Assembly (NCBI RefSeq): GCF_000286835.2
Contig: NZ_AJYD02000013.1
Location: forward strand, 158,399-222,398
From: Enterovibrio norvegicus FF-33
GTDB lineage: Bacteria > Pseudomonadota > Gammaproteobacteria > Enterobacterales > Vibrionaceae
Direction: 5' to 3'
DNA length: 64,000 bases
This document shows, piece after piece, positions 55,135-63,201 of the stretch. The position numbers were made by a program, and so were the translations under genes. Positions within the stretch are counted from its first letter, which is position 1; the number at the start of each line of letters is the position of its first letter. The notes below the pieces were generated by a model that was given only the letters and a program-made list of their open reading frames with translations, searched no databases and was not told the origin of the DNA.

Positions 55135-55596
55135 TCAATTACTCTGCAATAACAATCTCAAGGCATTGGTTGAGGATGGGAGCAAACCCACTTTCAAGCC
55201 AAAAGGCTTAAATGCCTTGTTCAATATGTCTGTTTTGTAACTGCCTCGGTCATTCTCGATATCGGAAAGCGTTTTTCGAGAAATATCCACCAGTTTGGCG
55301 TACACATCCTGTTTCATTCCCAGTACATTGATCCTAAGTGCTTTCAAGGCCTGTCCTTGCGTTAACTCGCCGAACAGCAATTGCTTGATGATCTGGTTGG
55401 CGACATTTTTGCGTTCAGCGGCATTCACAGATGTTTTGTTCTTTGAAACCCTTTGGGCTACAGGGGAGTTTGAAGCACTGTTTCCCATTACTGCTTTTTC
55501 ATCAGATTGTGCTTGAGAAGGCTGAGAACGGTTAGCTTTAAGGCGAGCAACGGTTGCTTTCGCTGACTCGTTGAGTGCCGATTTCTTCAGGCTCAT
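55135..55596 (-). CDS. HipB-like XRE antitoxin
   Basis: A 153-residue protein with a disordered, Lys/Ala/Ser-rich N-terminal ~80 residues and a C-terminal helix-turn-helix (MKQDVYAKLVDISRKTLSDIEN). The ATG overlaps the hipA-like stop by four bases (ATGA). In the usual hipBA order the antitoxin comes first; here it follows the kinase. Probably represses the operon and neutralises the kinase. Confidence 0.82.
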   Translation of the reverse strand: MSLKKSALNESAKATVARLKANRSQPSQAQSDEKAVMGNSASNSPVAQRVSKNKTSVNAAERKNVANQIIKQLLFGELTQGQALKALRINVLGMKQDVYAKLVDISRKTLSDIENDRGSYKTDILNKAFKPFGLKVGLLPSSTNALRLLLQSN

Positions 55597-56960
55597 AGCA
55601 GACCCCACTTAGCCAATTTGTCAGGAATATGATTGAACCCAATACCTGGTAGTTCGAGAATTTTTTCGGGTACGCCTTTCGCCGTCAGTCTTTCCTTAAG
55701 ATCAATACACTGGCTTGCAGTATCGCGCAGAGCCTCAAGTAAGGCCTCGCTAGGCACGAGGTCTGACAAGGTGTTTGCTATTCCCACAAAATCATAGGTT
55801 CCACCAACCTCCAAAGGTGCCCTCCATTTCGTTGTTCTTGCTATGCCTTCTGGATCTGCTTTCATCGGCGCAAAGTCGTAAATGGGTGCAAGTTTGATGT
55901 AGCCATCTCCTTTGAGGAATGATGTATTGCGCCCATGGTTATCGCTATTTCCAAAGAGGATATTTATTAGGTCTCTTTTGACCCACTCTATAACGAAGGC
56001 TTGGATATCAAACTGATACCCTTGGTGCGTCACCATGTAACTCCGAGTGACTTTATCAATGAGTGCTCTGATGGTTTCTTCGTGATCGAGGGTAACGCCA
56101 GCACTTTTACCCAAGATAGAATAGACCGACTCCATGCCAAATCTTTCCAGCTTTCCTTGAGCGTTATAGCTAATGTCAAAACGAGGCAGCCACAATGAGG
56201 GGTAGTTTGCTCCTTCTTCCAAACGCATGTGTTTAATTGGGATGGTATCAAACCCCATCTCTGTAAGTTCATGATAGTAATGAAACTCTGCGCGAAGAAT
56301 ATCGCAATCTATGTCAGTTCTTGAGCCTCTTGGGTATTTGACTAGATAGTGCAAATCCCGATTGTTCTTGTCGTCCTGATAGGGATCTATCCAAATTTTA
56401 CTGTCACTCGGATTACTTTCGATAGAAGCGCGAAGAAGGAGTTTGGGCGCTTCTCCTCCTGCACCTGTTGCACCACCTGCAGCCGCACCTCTCTGCTGGG
56501 CATAGTCTAAGAAATCACTGGCGCGGCTTTTCACATCTTCCACCGAGAAGAAGAGTTTATCGGCAAGCTCGAACCGATCAGGGAGAGAGTCTTTGACTCT
56601 CAGGTTCCCAACAGGAGACATGGTGCCATACCTCAACAAAACATAGTCTTGTTCGGCAGCGGGAAGATCTTCAATGTCCAATTGTTTAACCCAGAATTTC
56701 TTGCTGGCGCCACTGGGCATGATGTCGTCGAGAAACTTCAACCAACCTGACTCTCCGTTGTCCTCAAAGAAAAAAGCGACAGGGTGGTTGATGGAGACCG
56801 CGTGCAGGTCATCTTTTTCAAAATGATCGATGGCATAGTCCTGGAGATAGTCAACAGCGGTCATTTTGTAGTTGTGTAGGTCACTTTCAGGAAACGAAAT
56901 GATGGCGATATCGAGCCATTGTTCATTGATAAATGCTTGAATGGTCAGTTGTTCCATCAC
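55593..56960 (-). CDS. HipA family serine/threonine kinase toxin
   Basis: A 455-residue HipA-like kinase. An N-terminal subdomain (residues 1-150) includes MSPVGNLRV. The kinase core has the glycine-rich GGEAPK loop near 168-173, a Lys in HYLVKYPR (208), catalytic Asp340 in GNSDNHGRN and the metal-binding Asp362 in PIYDFAPM. HipA proteins phosphorylate aminoacyl-tRNA synthetases and induce growth arrest. It is the first gene of a reversed hipA-hipB pair. Palindromes about 150-210 bp upstream could be its operators. All catalytic residues are present. Confidence 0.88.
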   Translation of the reverse strand: MMEQLTIQAFINEQWLDIAIISFPESDLHNYKMTAVDYLQDYAIDHFEKDDLHAVSINHPVAFFFEDNGESGWLKFLDDIMPSGASKKFWVKQLDIEDLPAAEQDYVLLRYGTMSPVGNLRVKDSLPDRFELADKLFFSVEDVKSRASDFLDYAQQRGAAAGGATGAGGEAPKLLLRASIESNPSDSKIWIDPYQDDKNNRDLHYLVKYPRGSRTDIDCDILRAEFHYYHELTEMGFDTIPIKHMRLEEGANYPSLWLPRFDISYNAQGKLERFGMESVYSILGKSAGVTLDHEETIRALIDKVTRSYMVTHQGYQFDIQAFVIEWVKRDLINILFGNSDNHGRNTSFLKGDGYIKLAPIYDFAPMKADPEGIARTTKWRAPLEVGGTYDFVGIANTLSDLVPSEALLEALRDTASQCIDLKERLTAKGVPEKILELPGIGFNHIPDKLAKWGLL

Positions 56961-57107
56961 CGTTGCTCCAAAACAAACTAATGTGTATTAATTTACGCAT
57001 AAATTGCTAAAAATACAATTAATGAGTAGTTTACTACCCAAAGATGAGTCTGGATGTGCTAGAGCGTAGTAAGAAAGGGGTATAAGAAGAAACGTTCGTT
57101 TAAAAAA

Positions 57108-57131
57108 TTACGAGTAGATATTTACTCGTAA
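57108..57131. promoter_or_regulatory. palindromic operator candidate 1 (GAGT-N8-ACTC)
   Basis: Perfect 9-bp arms TTACGAGTA and TACTCGTAA with a 6-bp spacer. The GAGT-N8-ACTC core is shared with the palindrome at 57148, so one regulator, probably the HipB-like protein, may bind both. Confidence 0.55.
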
Positions 57132-57147
57132 GCTGATTGAAATTCCA

Positions 57148-57173
57148 TTAATGAGTGTAAATTTACTCATTAA
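57148..57173. promoter_or_regulatory. palindromic operator candidate 2 (GAGT-N8-ACTC)
   Basis: Perfect 9-bp arms TTAATGAGT and ACTCATTAA separated by 8 bp, 40 bp from candidate 1 centre to centre, that is about four helical turns. Confidence 0.55.
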
Positions 57174-57304
57174 CTTGCTGGGATTTGATACTGGAAAATC
57201 TGAGGAAAAAAGAGCCAAGTGTGGTTCAAACTGGAACCAGTCAAAATAATGCATGAGTGGCGGCTTAAGCCAACAGCTGATCTCTTAAAGACGCAACTAA
57301 TCAG

Positions 57305-57469
57305 CTAACGCCGTTTCAGCACATCTTCTATGCTGTTTGGTAGCGGTAACTCAGGGGAAAGCAGAAGCTTAAACTTGGCGATGTTATCGACAGTTTCGTA
57401 AAGAAAAACTCTCCACTTGCGAGGGAGCGGTTCTTTTGGATCTATCGGGTTATGTGTTTGAAATCGCAA
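57305..57469 (-). pseudogene. possible gene remnant next to the island boundary
   Basis: A minus-strand frame whose last ~50 codons (HNPIDPKEPLPRKWRVFLYE, then LLLSPELPLPNSIEDVLKRR) look protein-like, with no ATG start; the first plausible start is a TTG at 57469. It lies between the tmRNA-fragment terminator and the hipA control region. Possibly the tail of a lost gene; low confidence. Confidence 0.25.
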
Positions 57470-57507
57470 GTAAATAACATTGAAAGTGCCATACCCAAAA
57501 GTGAAAA

Positions 57508-57535
57508 AAAGGCCAACCCTTTCAGGTTGGCCTTT
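57508..57535 (-). terminator. terminator downstream of the tmRNA/tRNA-like fragment
   Basis: AAAGGCCAACC and GGTTGGCCTTT form a perfect 11-bp stem with a 6-nt loop and T/A runs on both sides. It starts 11 nt after the CCA of the RNA fragment, as for a stable-RNA gene terminator. Confidence 0.85.
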
Positions 57536-57545
57536 TCCAATCGAT

Positions 57546-57573
57546 TGGTGGGCTGGCGGGAGTTGAACCCGCG
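57546..57573 (-). other. tmRNA/tRNA 3'-end fragment, probable attachment-site remnant
   Basis: Read on the minus strand this gives a T arm (GCGGG-TTCAACT-CCCGC) and a 3' end CAGCCCACCA. It is nearly the 3' end of bacterial tmRNA (ssrA), lacking one base in the acceptor strand. No matching 5' acceptor, D arm or anticodon arm is present upstream, so it is only a fragment. The 3' end of ssrA is a common integration site for islands. Confidence 0.65.
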
Positions 57574-57965
57574 AGATAACCACTTGTAACGATTGAAAAA
57601 TCCCGAATCAACTTTCGTAAATGGTCCACCTCGTGGGCCGAGGGGATATTGTTTCTTGTTTTGGGAGGTTCGTCAAATTCCAAAGCCCTATGCGCCAAAA
57701 CCACCAACAACCAGTCTTAATCATACATTCCCTTTGAACATCTGGTCGCTACTTGAACCAACTTACATTGCTATTAAGAGGGCTCAACGCCATTTTGAGA
57801 TGACTTTTCGCACCGTAAGGGGGGCGGGGAGGGGCTTCCCGCCGTTTCATCAGTGATGGACTCCCTGTGGAGGATCTTACATTCTCAGCATTTTTTTGAA
57901 TTTCTAGTATCGAATAGGTTACATCGTTCTGGGTTTCAGTTGGAGTTAGCTATCAGTCTGAACTC
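57574..57965. other. non-coding stretch inside the putative island
   Basis: No supported gene in about 390 bp. Short frames here lack ribosome binding sites and protein-like sequence. Confidence 0.35.
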
Positions 57966-58379
57966 TCAGTTACATTTTTTTAGGCCGAACCACATTGTGA
58001 TTGCCAGCCAAGATATGCACATAACCACCAACCACGCTCCAATGCTCAATGAAGATGGAAGCAAATCCAATTCAGATAGACCCATAGTTGCTAGTAATGG
58101 AACACCAGAAGTCACTAAGCCAAGTATAAGACCAATTTTAAGCCCTTCGAATGTGTTCTCCTCGAGAGTATCATATAGGAAATTATAAACGTTGTAGCAA
58201 GCACAAAAAATCACCACCATCAGTATGAGGGGCAAGAAGCCTGAGTCCGTCATAGACTCATTATATTCATCAATAATGTGTTGATCTTCAACGTAGCGTT
58301 CCTCTCGCCCTCTTAATGCAAAGGATAGGGGTGGGAATGTAGTGAAAACAAGCATCCATGACCACTTGATTACTTTCAT
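57966..58379 (-). CDS. small membrane protein of unknown function
   Basis: A 137-residue protein with an N-terminal signal-like helix (KWSWMLVFTTFPPLSFAL) and three further hydrophobic segments (FLPLILMVVIFCACYNVYNF, IGLILGLVTSGVPLLATMG, GAWLVVMCISWLAITMWFG). The ATG at 58379 has AGGAG upstream. I do not recognise a family. It is the first gene inside the putative island and stands alone. Confidence 0.6.
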   Translation of the reverse strand: MKVIKWSWMLVFTTFPPLSFALRGREERYVEDQHIIDEYNESMTDSGFLPLILMVVIFCACYNVYNFLYDTLEENTFEGLKIGLILGLVTSGVPLLATMGLSELDLLPSSLSIGAWLVVMCISWLAITMWFGLKKCN

Positions 58380-58538
58380 ATACACACTCCTTTTGTCGAG
58401 GCACTGCCGATGCGCGACGGCTTGTTTTTAGACTTGTTGTATATAAAAAAATAGTCACGTTTAACTTGTTGACCTAGTAGTTAATAAGCTCAGGGGGAAG
58501 GTTTTCAGATACATCTAGGTCTAATGTATTGTGAGTAA

Positions 58539-58791
58539 CTACTTATTTTGTATGTATTGAATGTCAGATGCCTGCAATCTGAAAAATCGACTCGATGATG
58601 CTTTCACGGGCATTTTTTGGGTATCAGTAGTAAATACACTGGCGCTAATCAACGTCGAAAATTGTAGTGCTTTGAGTTCGTTGTCAGTTATTCTATATTC
58701 AATTCTTCAAGAAGTTCTACGCAAAGTTTTCACCGTCACTGACAATGCTAGTGGTGTCTATTAAATCATCGCTCATTATCGCTAGGGACAT
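58539..58791 (-). pseudogene. frameshifted small gene downstream of the PD-(D/E)xK gene
   Basis: Starting 27 nt after the upstream stop, the minus strand encodes MSLAIMSDDLIDTTSIVSDG, then in a second frame VELLEELNIE, then in the third frame YRITDNELKALQFSTLISAS running to a TAG at 58539. The pieces read as one helical protein of about 80 residues broken by two single-base indels. It may be a decayed gene or carry sequencing errors. Confidence 0.35.
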
Positions 58792-58818
58792 ACTCTGGCC
58801 TTAGTTTTTACATCCAGC

Positions 58819-59361
58819 TCAATACCACCCCGAGTCTCCAATTTTTCCGCCGATAGTCGTTGCTGCGTCACATACTGTTTCGCTTGGAGATTCCCGCTGC
58901 GACACCAACACCAACACAAACACCTTACTGGTACAGGTATAGCATTCCGTATCACCAACCACATCAAACTCTCGCGCAAGGCTAAGACTGCTGAGCTTCT
59001 CGATGTCATCGTTGAGACCCCTCAAGGCTGTTTTGCTGGTGGACGAGCTCTGCTTAAATTCAATCAGGTGGTAGTGCTTATCAGTGCCAGCCCACAGCCA
59101 GAAGTCGGGCTTCACGCTATCCATATCAGGGGGCATGTTGTCCCATCGAATCTTGTACTCCCTCCACCATTGCCCGTTCTCGTCGGAGATACGGCGTGAC
59201 AAGAAGTAAGCGAATTCGATTTGCAACCAGTTCTCCCAGCCGCTGATATGTTCTTTGGCGATGGTATTGAAGCGGTCCTCAATGTATAGCTGGGAGAAGA
59301 AATCTTGCAGAAGCGAAACAGGGTCGGTTGCCCTGTTCGCTATAGAGTGATGCTTACCCAT
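58819..59361 (-). CDS. PD-(D/E)xK nuclease-like protein next to hsdR remnant
   Basis: A 180-residue protein beginning MGKHHSIANRATDPVSLLQD. A PD-(D/E)xK-like core is visible: KPDFWLW (Asp) followed by HYHLIEFKQS (Glu-Phe-Lys), as in small restriction-type nucleases. The ATG overlaps the hsdR remnant stop by 8 nt, so it belonged to the same operon. The last ~30 residues are less protein-like and could be altered by a nearby indel. Function unknown; defence role inferred. Confidence 0.62.
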   Translation of the reverse strand: MGKHHSIANRATDPVSLLQDFFSQLYIEDRFNTIAKEHISGWENWLQIEFAYFLSRRISDENGQWWREYKIRWDNMPPDMDSVKPDFWLWAGTDKHYHLIEFKQSSSTSKTALRGLNDDIEKLSSLSLAREFDVVGDTECYTCTSKVFVLVLVSQRESPSETVCDAATTIGGKIGDSGWY

Positions 59362-60100
59362 GATACTTCTTAAAATTCTCAGCCTGCTGTAACACTTCCT
59401 TATAAACATCATCCATTGCTACGGGCGGGAAGCCGAATTTGTGTAGCAAAAGGATGAGGTCCATTTTCAGCTTTGCTTTGATGTCGTCGCGCTTACTCCA
59501 ATCGGGATACTGAGTAGAGTCATCAACTGTGACTTTCATTTTCCTTTGCTAGCTCTAGCATCTTGTCGGCGTCGTAGGTGAAGTCGTACTTCTCGCACAT
59601 GTGCGCCAAGATATCGAGGAAGGCTTTCTCTTCCATGTAGATACCAATATCAGCAAACGACACCATTTCCGATTTGATGTTGTAAATCATGCCTGCCATT
59701 TGCTGGGTGAAGGTATCGAACTCAGCCCCGTTTAGATCGTTGCTCTCTTTGCGCTCGTTGTATTGGTCAACCAAGGACTGAAAGCGTATAGAGAAGTTGG
59801 TGCCTTGTAGCTGATTCACCTTCTTGAAATCGCGGATGACCTTCTCAAGTTTTTTGTAGCAGTTGCATCTTGGTGTTGGGTTGCTTGATTTTTCTGATGC
59901 GATCCATACTCGTCATCGGAAATGTCGATGGTGTCGACTTGGTCTTCACCGAGTTTGAATATTTCCTCAACGCCATCCGCTCGCTATGCTTCAGCGATCA
60001 TTTCACTGATATGTCCTTTCATCTGAGTCGTGTCCGGTGTATCACCCTTAGCCAGTTTGTACACGATAGGTCATCCAGCAATTAAGAGGTGTTTAACTCC
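59354..60100 (-). pseudogene. hsdR: type I restriction enzyme R subunit, decayed C-terminal part
   Basis: Three pieces of an HsdR C-terminus lie in order on the minus strand but in different frames: VYKLAKGDTPDTTQMKGHIS followed by an in-frame TAG and EEIFKLGEDQ (about 60090-59890); KVNQLQGTNFSIRFQSLVDQ to KMLELAKENE (59819-59523); and STQYPDWSKRDDIKAKLKMD (59539-59354). At least two frameshifts and one stop break it. The motor and nuclease domains are absent. No hsdM or hsdS is seen, so the old type I system is dead here. Confidence 0.75.
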
Positions 60101-60480
60101 CTGGCTGAAAGTGTTGTCTGAAATTATGGCGTAGCAAGTTATTTAAACTTGGAGTGCTTGTCATGACATCGAAAACTGTGAGTGTGAGTAAGCTTTAACC
60201 ATGAATTAGAGCAATGAGTGTGTAACGGCGAGGAAGAATTAATCCAATAAAATTAGAGAATAAGGGTGTTTTGTAAGCTCAGAGATAGATCTTGCTCTCC
60301 AATATATATGTAGTCACTAATCGACGATGAACGGCAATCTTGATATATAATCTGGACAATTTAAGATACATATCCATGCTATTTGATGGCGTTGATTGTC
60401 TATCTTTACTCTTGCTATCCACTTCGTGATATCAGCGCAATCAATCGCTGCCATTAGATTGATCTTCCAAAGGAACCACC
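60101..60480. promoter_or_regulatory. AT-rich region upstream of the DNA methyltransferase
   Basis: No gene is supported in 380 bp. It must contain the promoter of the methyltransferase-helicase operon. I see no clear operator. Confidence 0.35.
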
Positions 60481-63171
60481 ATGGCCGTTAATCAGGCAAA
60501 AATCTTCGATCACCTCGAACAACTCGTAACCTCTGCGGACTCTAGCGAGTTCATTTATGAGTTTCTCACTGCATTCCAACTTCCTAAGGCGACGATCACT
60601 CAGATACGTCAGGGTGGAACACGTAACATCGCAAAATCGCCGGGCCATGTTGGTTTGAAGAACAAGATCTACTTTTTCCCAACAGAAAAAGGGGAAGACA
60701 TAGACGCAGCACTGGATGAGAACATTTCTGATCCTTTCATGGCAAAGAACAAGATTCGCTTTATCTTCACGACTGACTTTGAACGATTCTTAGCTTGGGA
60801 TACTGCAACCAATGAGCGTTTGGATATTGACTTTGAAGTACTGCACCTCAACTACAGTTTCTTCTTACCTTTGGTGGGCTTAGAAAAGGCCATTTTGAAT
60901 AGTGAAAAGCCTGCTGATGTAAAAGCTGCGGTAAAAATGGGTAAGCTGTTTGACCTTATCCGTATTCATAATGACCTCAGCAAACCTGAAGATATTCACG
61001 CGTTAAACGTATTCCTTACACGTCTGTTGTTCTGTCTATTTGCCGAAGATACCGGGATTTTCAAGCAGAAAGGACAATTTACTTCAGCGATTAAAAGCTG
61101 CACCCACAAAGATGGTAGCGACTTAGATCAATTCCTTTCAGACCTGTTCTTGGTGATGAACAGCCCAGAAGGTAGTGAGTTCCGTCAACGTAAAGCGAAG
61201 CATTTCACTGATTTTCCATATGTAAACGGTGGCTTGTTTGAAAGCGATGAGCCAATCCCAGAGCTAGGTAAAAAAGGGCGTCGCATTCTTATTGAGTGTG
61301 GCCTTGAAGATTGGAGCGCGATTAACCCTGATATCTTCGGGAGCATGTTCCAAGCTGTCATTGATGTCGATCAGCGCGCACGTTTGGGCCAGCACTATAC
61401 GTCCTACAGCAATATCATGAAGGTTATTCAACCACTGTTTCTTGACCCTCTTCGAGCTGAGTTGGAAAAACAACGCAAAAGCGCAAATGGACTCAAAAAG
61501 CTCCTTGTTCGAATGGGGAAAATCAAGGTTTTCGATCCTGCCTGTGGCTCCGGCAATTTCCTTATCATCGCTTACAAAGAACTTCGACTGATTGAGATTG
61601 AAGTCATCCAAGCATTGATGGCCATCGATCCTGGTTTCTTCATCAGCAATATTCACTTGGATCAGTTCTACGGGATAGAGATTGATGATTTTGCCTGTGA
61701 AATAGCAAGGCTTTCTCTATGGCTGGCAGAGCATCAAATCAATAAGCAATGGGAAGAGCATATTGGTCCAGCTGAGCCTGCTTTGCCTTTAAGAGCCACA
61801 GGTAAAATTGTCAGTGATAATAGTTTGGCATTGGATTGGTCGGATGTATGTCCAAAGACCAAAGATGATGAAGTTTATGTAATCGGCAACCCACCTTTTT
61901 TAGGTACATTGGGGCGTTCGGACCAACAGAAAAGCGATATGCAGCATGTATTTACGGGCTTCAAGGCAGTGGGCTATCTAGACTTCGTTGCATGTTGGTT
62001 TTGGAAAGGTGCAAACTTTATTAAAAACTCAAAGGCTAAACTGGCTTTCGTTGCTACCAACTCAATTTGTCAAGGTGAACAAGTTGCAACATTATGGCCT
62101 CCGATATTTCAATTGGGTATAAAAATACACTTTGCTTATCCAACATTTGCTTGGTCGAATAACGCAAAAGACAAAGCTGCTGTCCATGTAATTATCGTTG
62201 GCCTCTCTGCCTGCAATGACCAACCGAAACTCTATCAACTTGTCAATGGGGCTTGGCATTGTCAATCTGTTGAAAACATTAGCCCATACTTGGTTGAGGG
62301 TAGCAATAGTTGTGTTTTGACAAGGACTAAGCCAATGGTGGAAGGGATTCCTCCGCTGCTATTCGGTAACAAGCCTACTGATGGTGGCAACCTATTGTTG
62401 TCGACTGCAGAAAAAGATGAATTGGTCAAAAAGGAACCCGATGCAGAAAAGTGGATAAGAAAAACACTTGGTGCTGTTGAGTTTCTCCATTCTAAAGAAC
62501 GATGGTGTCTTTGGTTGGTTGATGCAACGGAGGATGATCTCGACTCCTTGCCAGAGGTAAAAAAAAGAACTGATGCTATTAGAGAGCTCAGACTAAAAGC
62601 AGGTCATCCCGCAGCATTAAAAATGGCGAAACGGCCACATATATTCATGCAGGTCAGCCAACCGAAGGAGGGGAGCTATATATTATTGCCTCGCGTGTCT
62701 TCTGAACGGCGACAATATGTCCCTCTTGGGTTCTTTCCCGCCGACGTTATTTCAACTGACCTGAACTATATACTCCCAAATGGCTCACCCTATGAATTCG
62801 GTATATTAAGTTCCGCAATCCATAACGATTGGATGCGGTTAGTTGCAGGTAGGCTAAAGAGCGATTATCGATATTCTGCTTCAGTTGTGTATAACACTTT
62901 CCCCTGGCCAAAAGTATCTGAAAACCAGAGAGAAAGTGTAATCAACTTAGCTGAGGAGATACTCTATGTGCGAGAGGATTTTCCTGGAAAGACACTAGCT
63001 GAGTTATATAACCCAGAATCTATGCCCGCTGAGTTATTAACCGCGCATAAAGCACTTGATGCTGCCGTAGATAAACTCTATCGAGAAAAGCCATTTAAAG
63101 ACACAGCGGAACGACTAAGTTGCCTCTTGGCTCGTTATGAAGAAATGGTCGCTAAACAACAAGAAAAATAA
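60481..63171 (+). CDS. large class I DNA methyltransferase (MmeI-like architecture)
   Basis: An 896-residue DNA adenine methyltransferase. Motif I FDPACGSGNF is at 351-360, preceded by GQHYTS (303-308) as in type I/IIG enzymes; motif IV NPPF is at 470-473. The C-terminal ~300 residues (LPRVSSERRQYVPLGFFP and on) resemble a target-recognition domain with a helical tail. The layout fits MmeI-like proteins, but the N-terminal ~150 residues lack the PD-(D/E)xK nuclease core seen in MmeI. The partner helicase begins 31 nt downstream. AAAGGA lies before the ATG. Confidence 0.88.
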   Translation: MAVNQAKIFDHLEQLVTSADSSEFIYEFLTAFQLPKATITQIRQGGTRNIAKSPGHVGLKNKIYFFPTEKGEDIDAALDENISDPFMAKNKIRFIFTTDFERFLAWDTATNERLDIDFEVLHLNYSFFLPLVGLEKAILNSEKPADVKAAVKMGKLFDLIRIHNDLSKPEDIHALNVFLTRLLFCLFAEDTGIFKQKGQFTSAIKSCTHKDGSDLDQFLSDLFLVMNSPEGSEFRQRKAKHFTDFPYVNGGLFESDEPIPELGKKGRRILIECGLEDWSAINPDIFGSMFQAVIDVDQRARLGQHYTSYSNIMKVIQPLFLDPLRAELEKQRKSANGLKKLLVRMGKIKVFDPACGSGNFLIIAYKELRLIEIEVIQALMAIDPGFFISNIHLDQFYGIEIDDFACEIARLSLWLAEHQINKQWEEHIGPAEPALPLRATGKIVSDNSLALDWSDVCPKTKDDEVYVIGNPPFLGTLGRSDQQKSDMQHVFTGFKAVGYLDFVACWFWKGANFIKNSKAKLAFVATNSICQGEQVATLWPPIFQLGIKIHFAYPTFAWSNNAKDKAAVHVIIVGLSACNDQPKLYQLVNGAWHCQSVENISPYLVEGSNSCVLTRTKPMVEGIPPLLFGNKPTDGGNLLLSTAEKDELVKKEPDAEKWIRKTLGAVEFLHSKERWCLWLVDATEDDLDSLPEVKKRTDAIRELRLKAGHPAALKMAKRPHIFMQVSQPKEGSYILLPRVSSERRQYVPLGFFPADVISTDLNYILPNGSPYEFGILSSAIHNDWMRLVAGRLKSDYRYSASVVYNTFPWPKVSENQRESVINLAEEILYVREDFPGKTLAELYNPESMPAELLTAHKALDAAVDKLYREKPFKDTAERLSCLLARYEEMVAKQQEK

Positions 63172-63201
63172 GTACCAATTAGTTGGCAAAAGGATTGAGA
63201 A

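Larger units (their letters stand above)
56961..57304. promoter_or_regulatory. AT-rich hipA upstream region
   Basis: This region holds no gene I can support. It contains the two long palindromes listed separately and a shorter one at 57026-57037 (GTAGT-TT-ACTAC). Confidence 0.45.

Noticed and set aside
57546..57660. A complete tRNA or tmRNA gene
   Set aside because: Only the T arm and 3' end can be folded. I looked for the matching 5' acceptor strand at tRNA and tmRNA distances and did not find it.
58561..58764. 67-codon plus-strand frame in the island
   Set aside because: The minus strand there encodes a more protein-like but frameshifted sequence continuing the upstream operon; the plus frame has no ribosome binding site.
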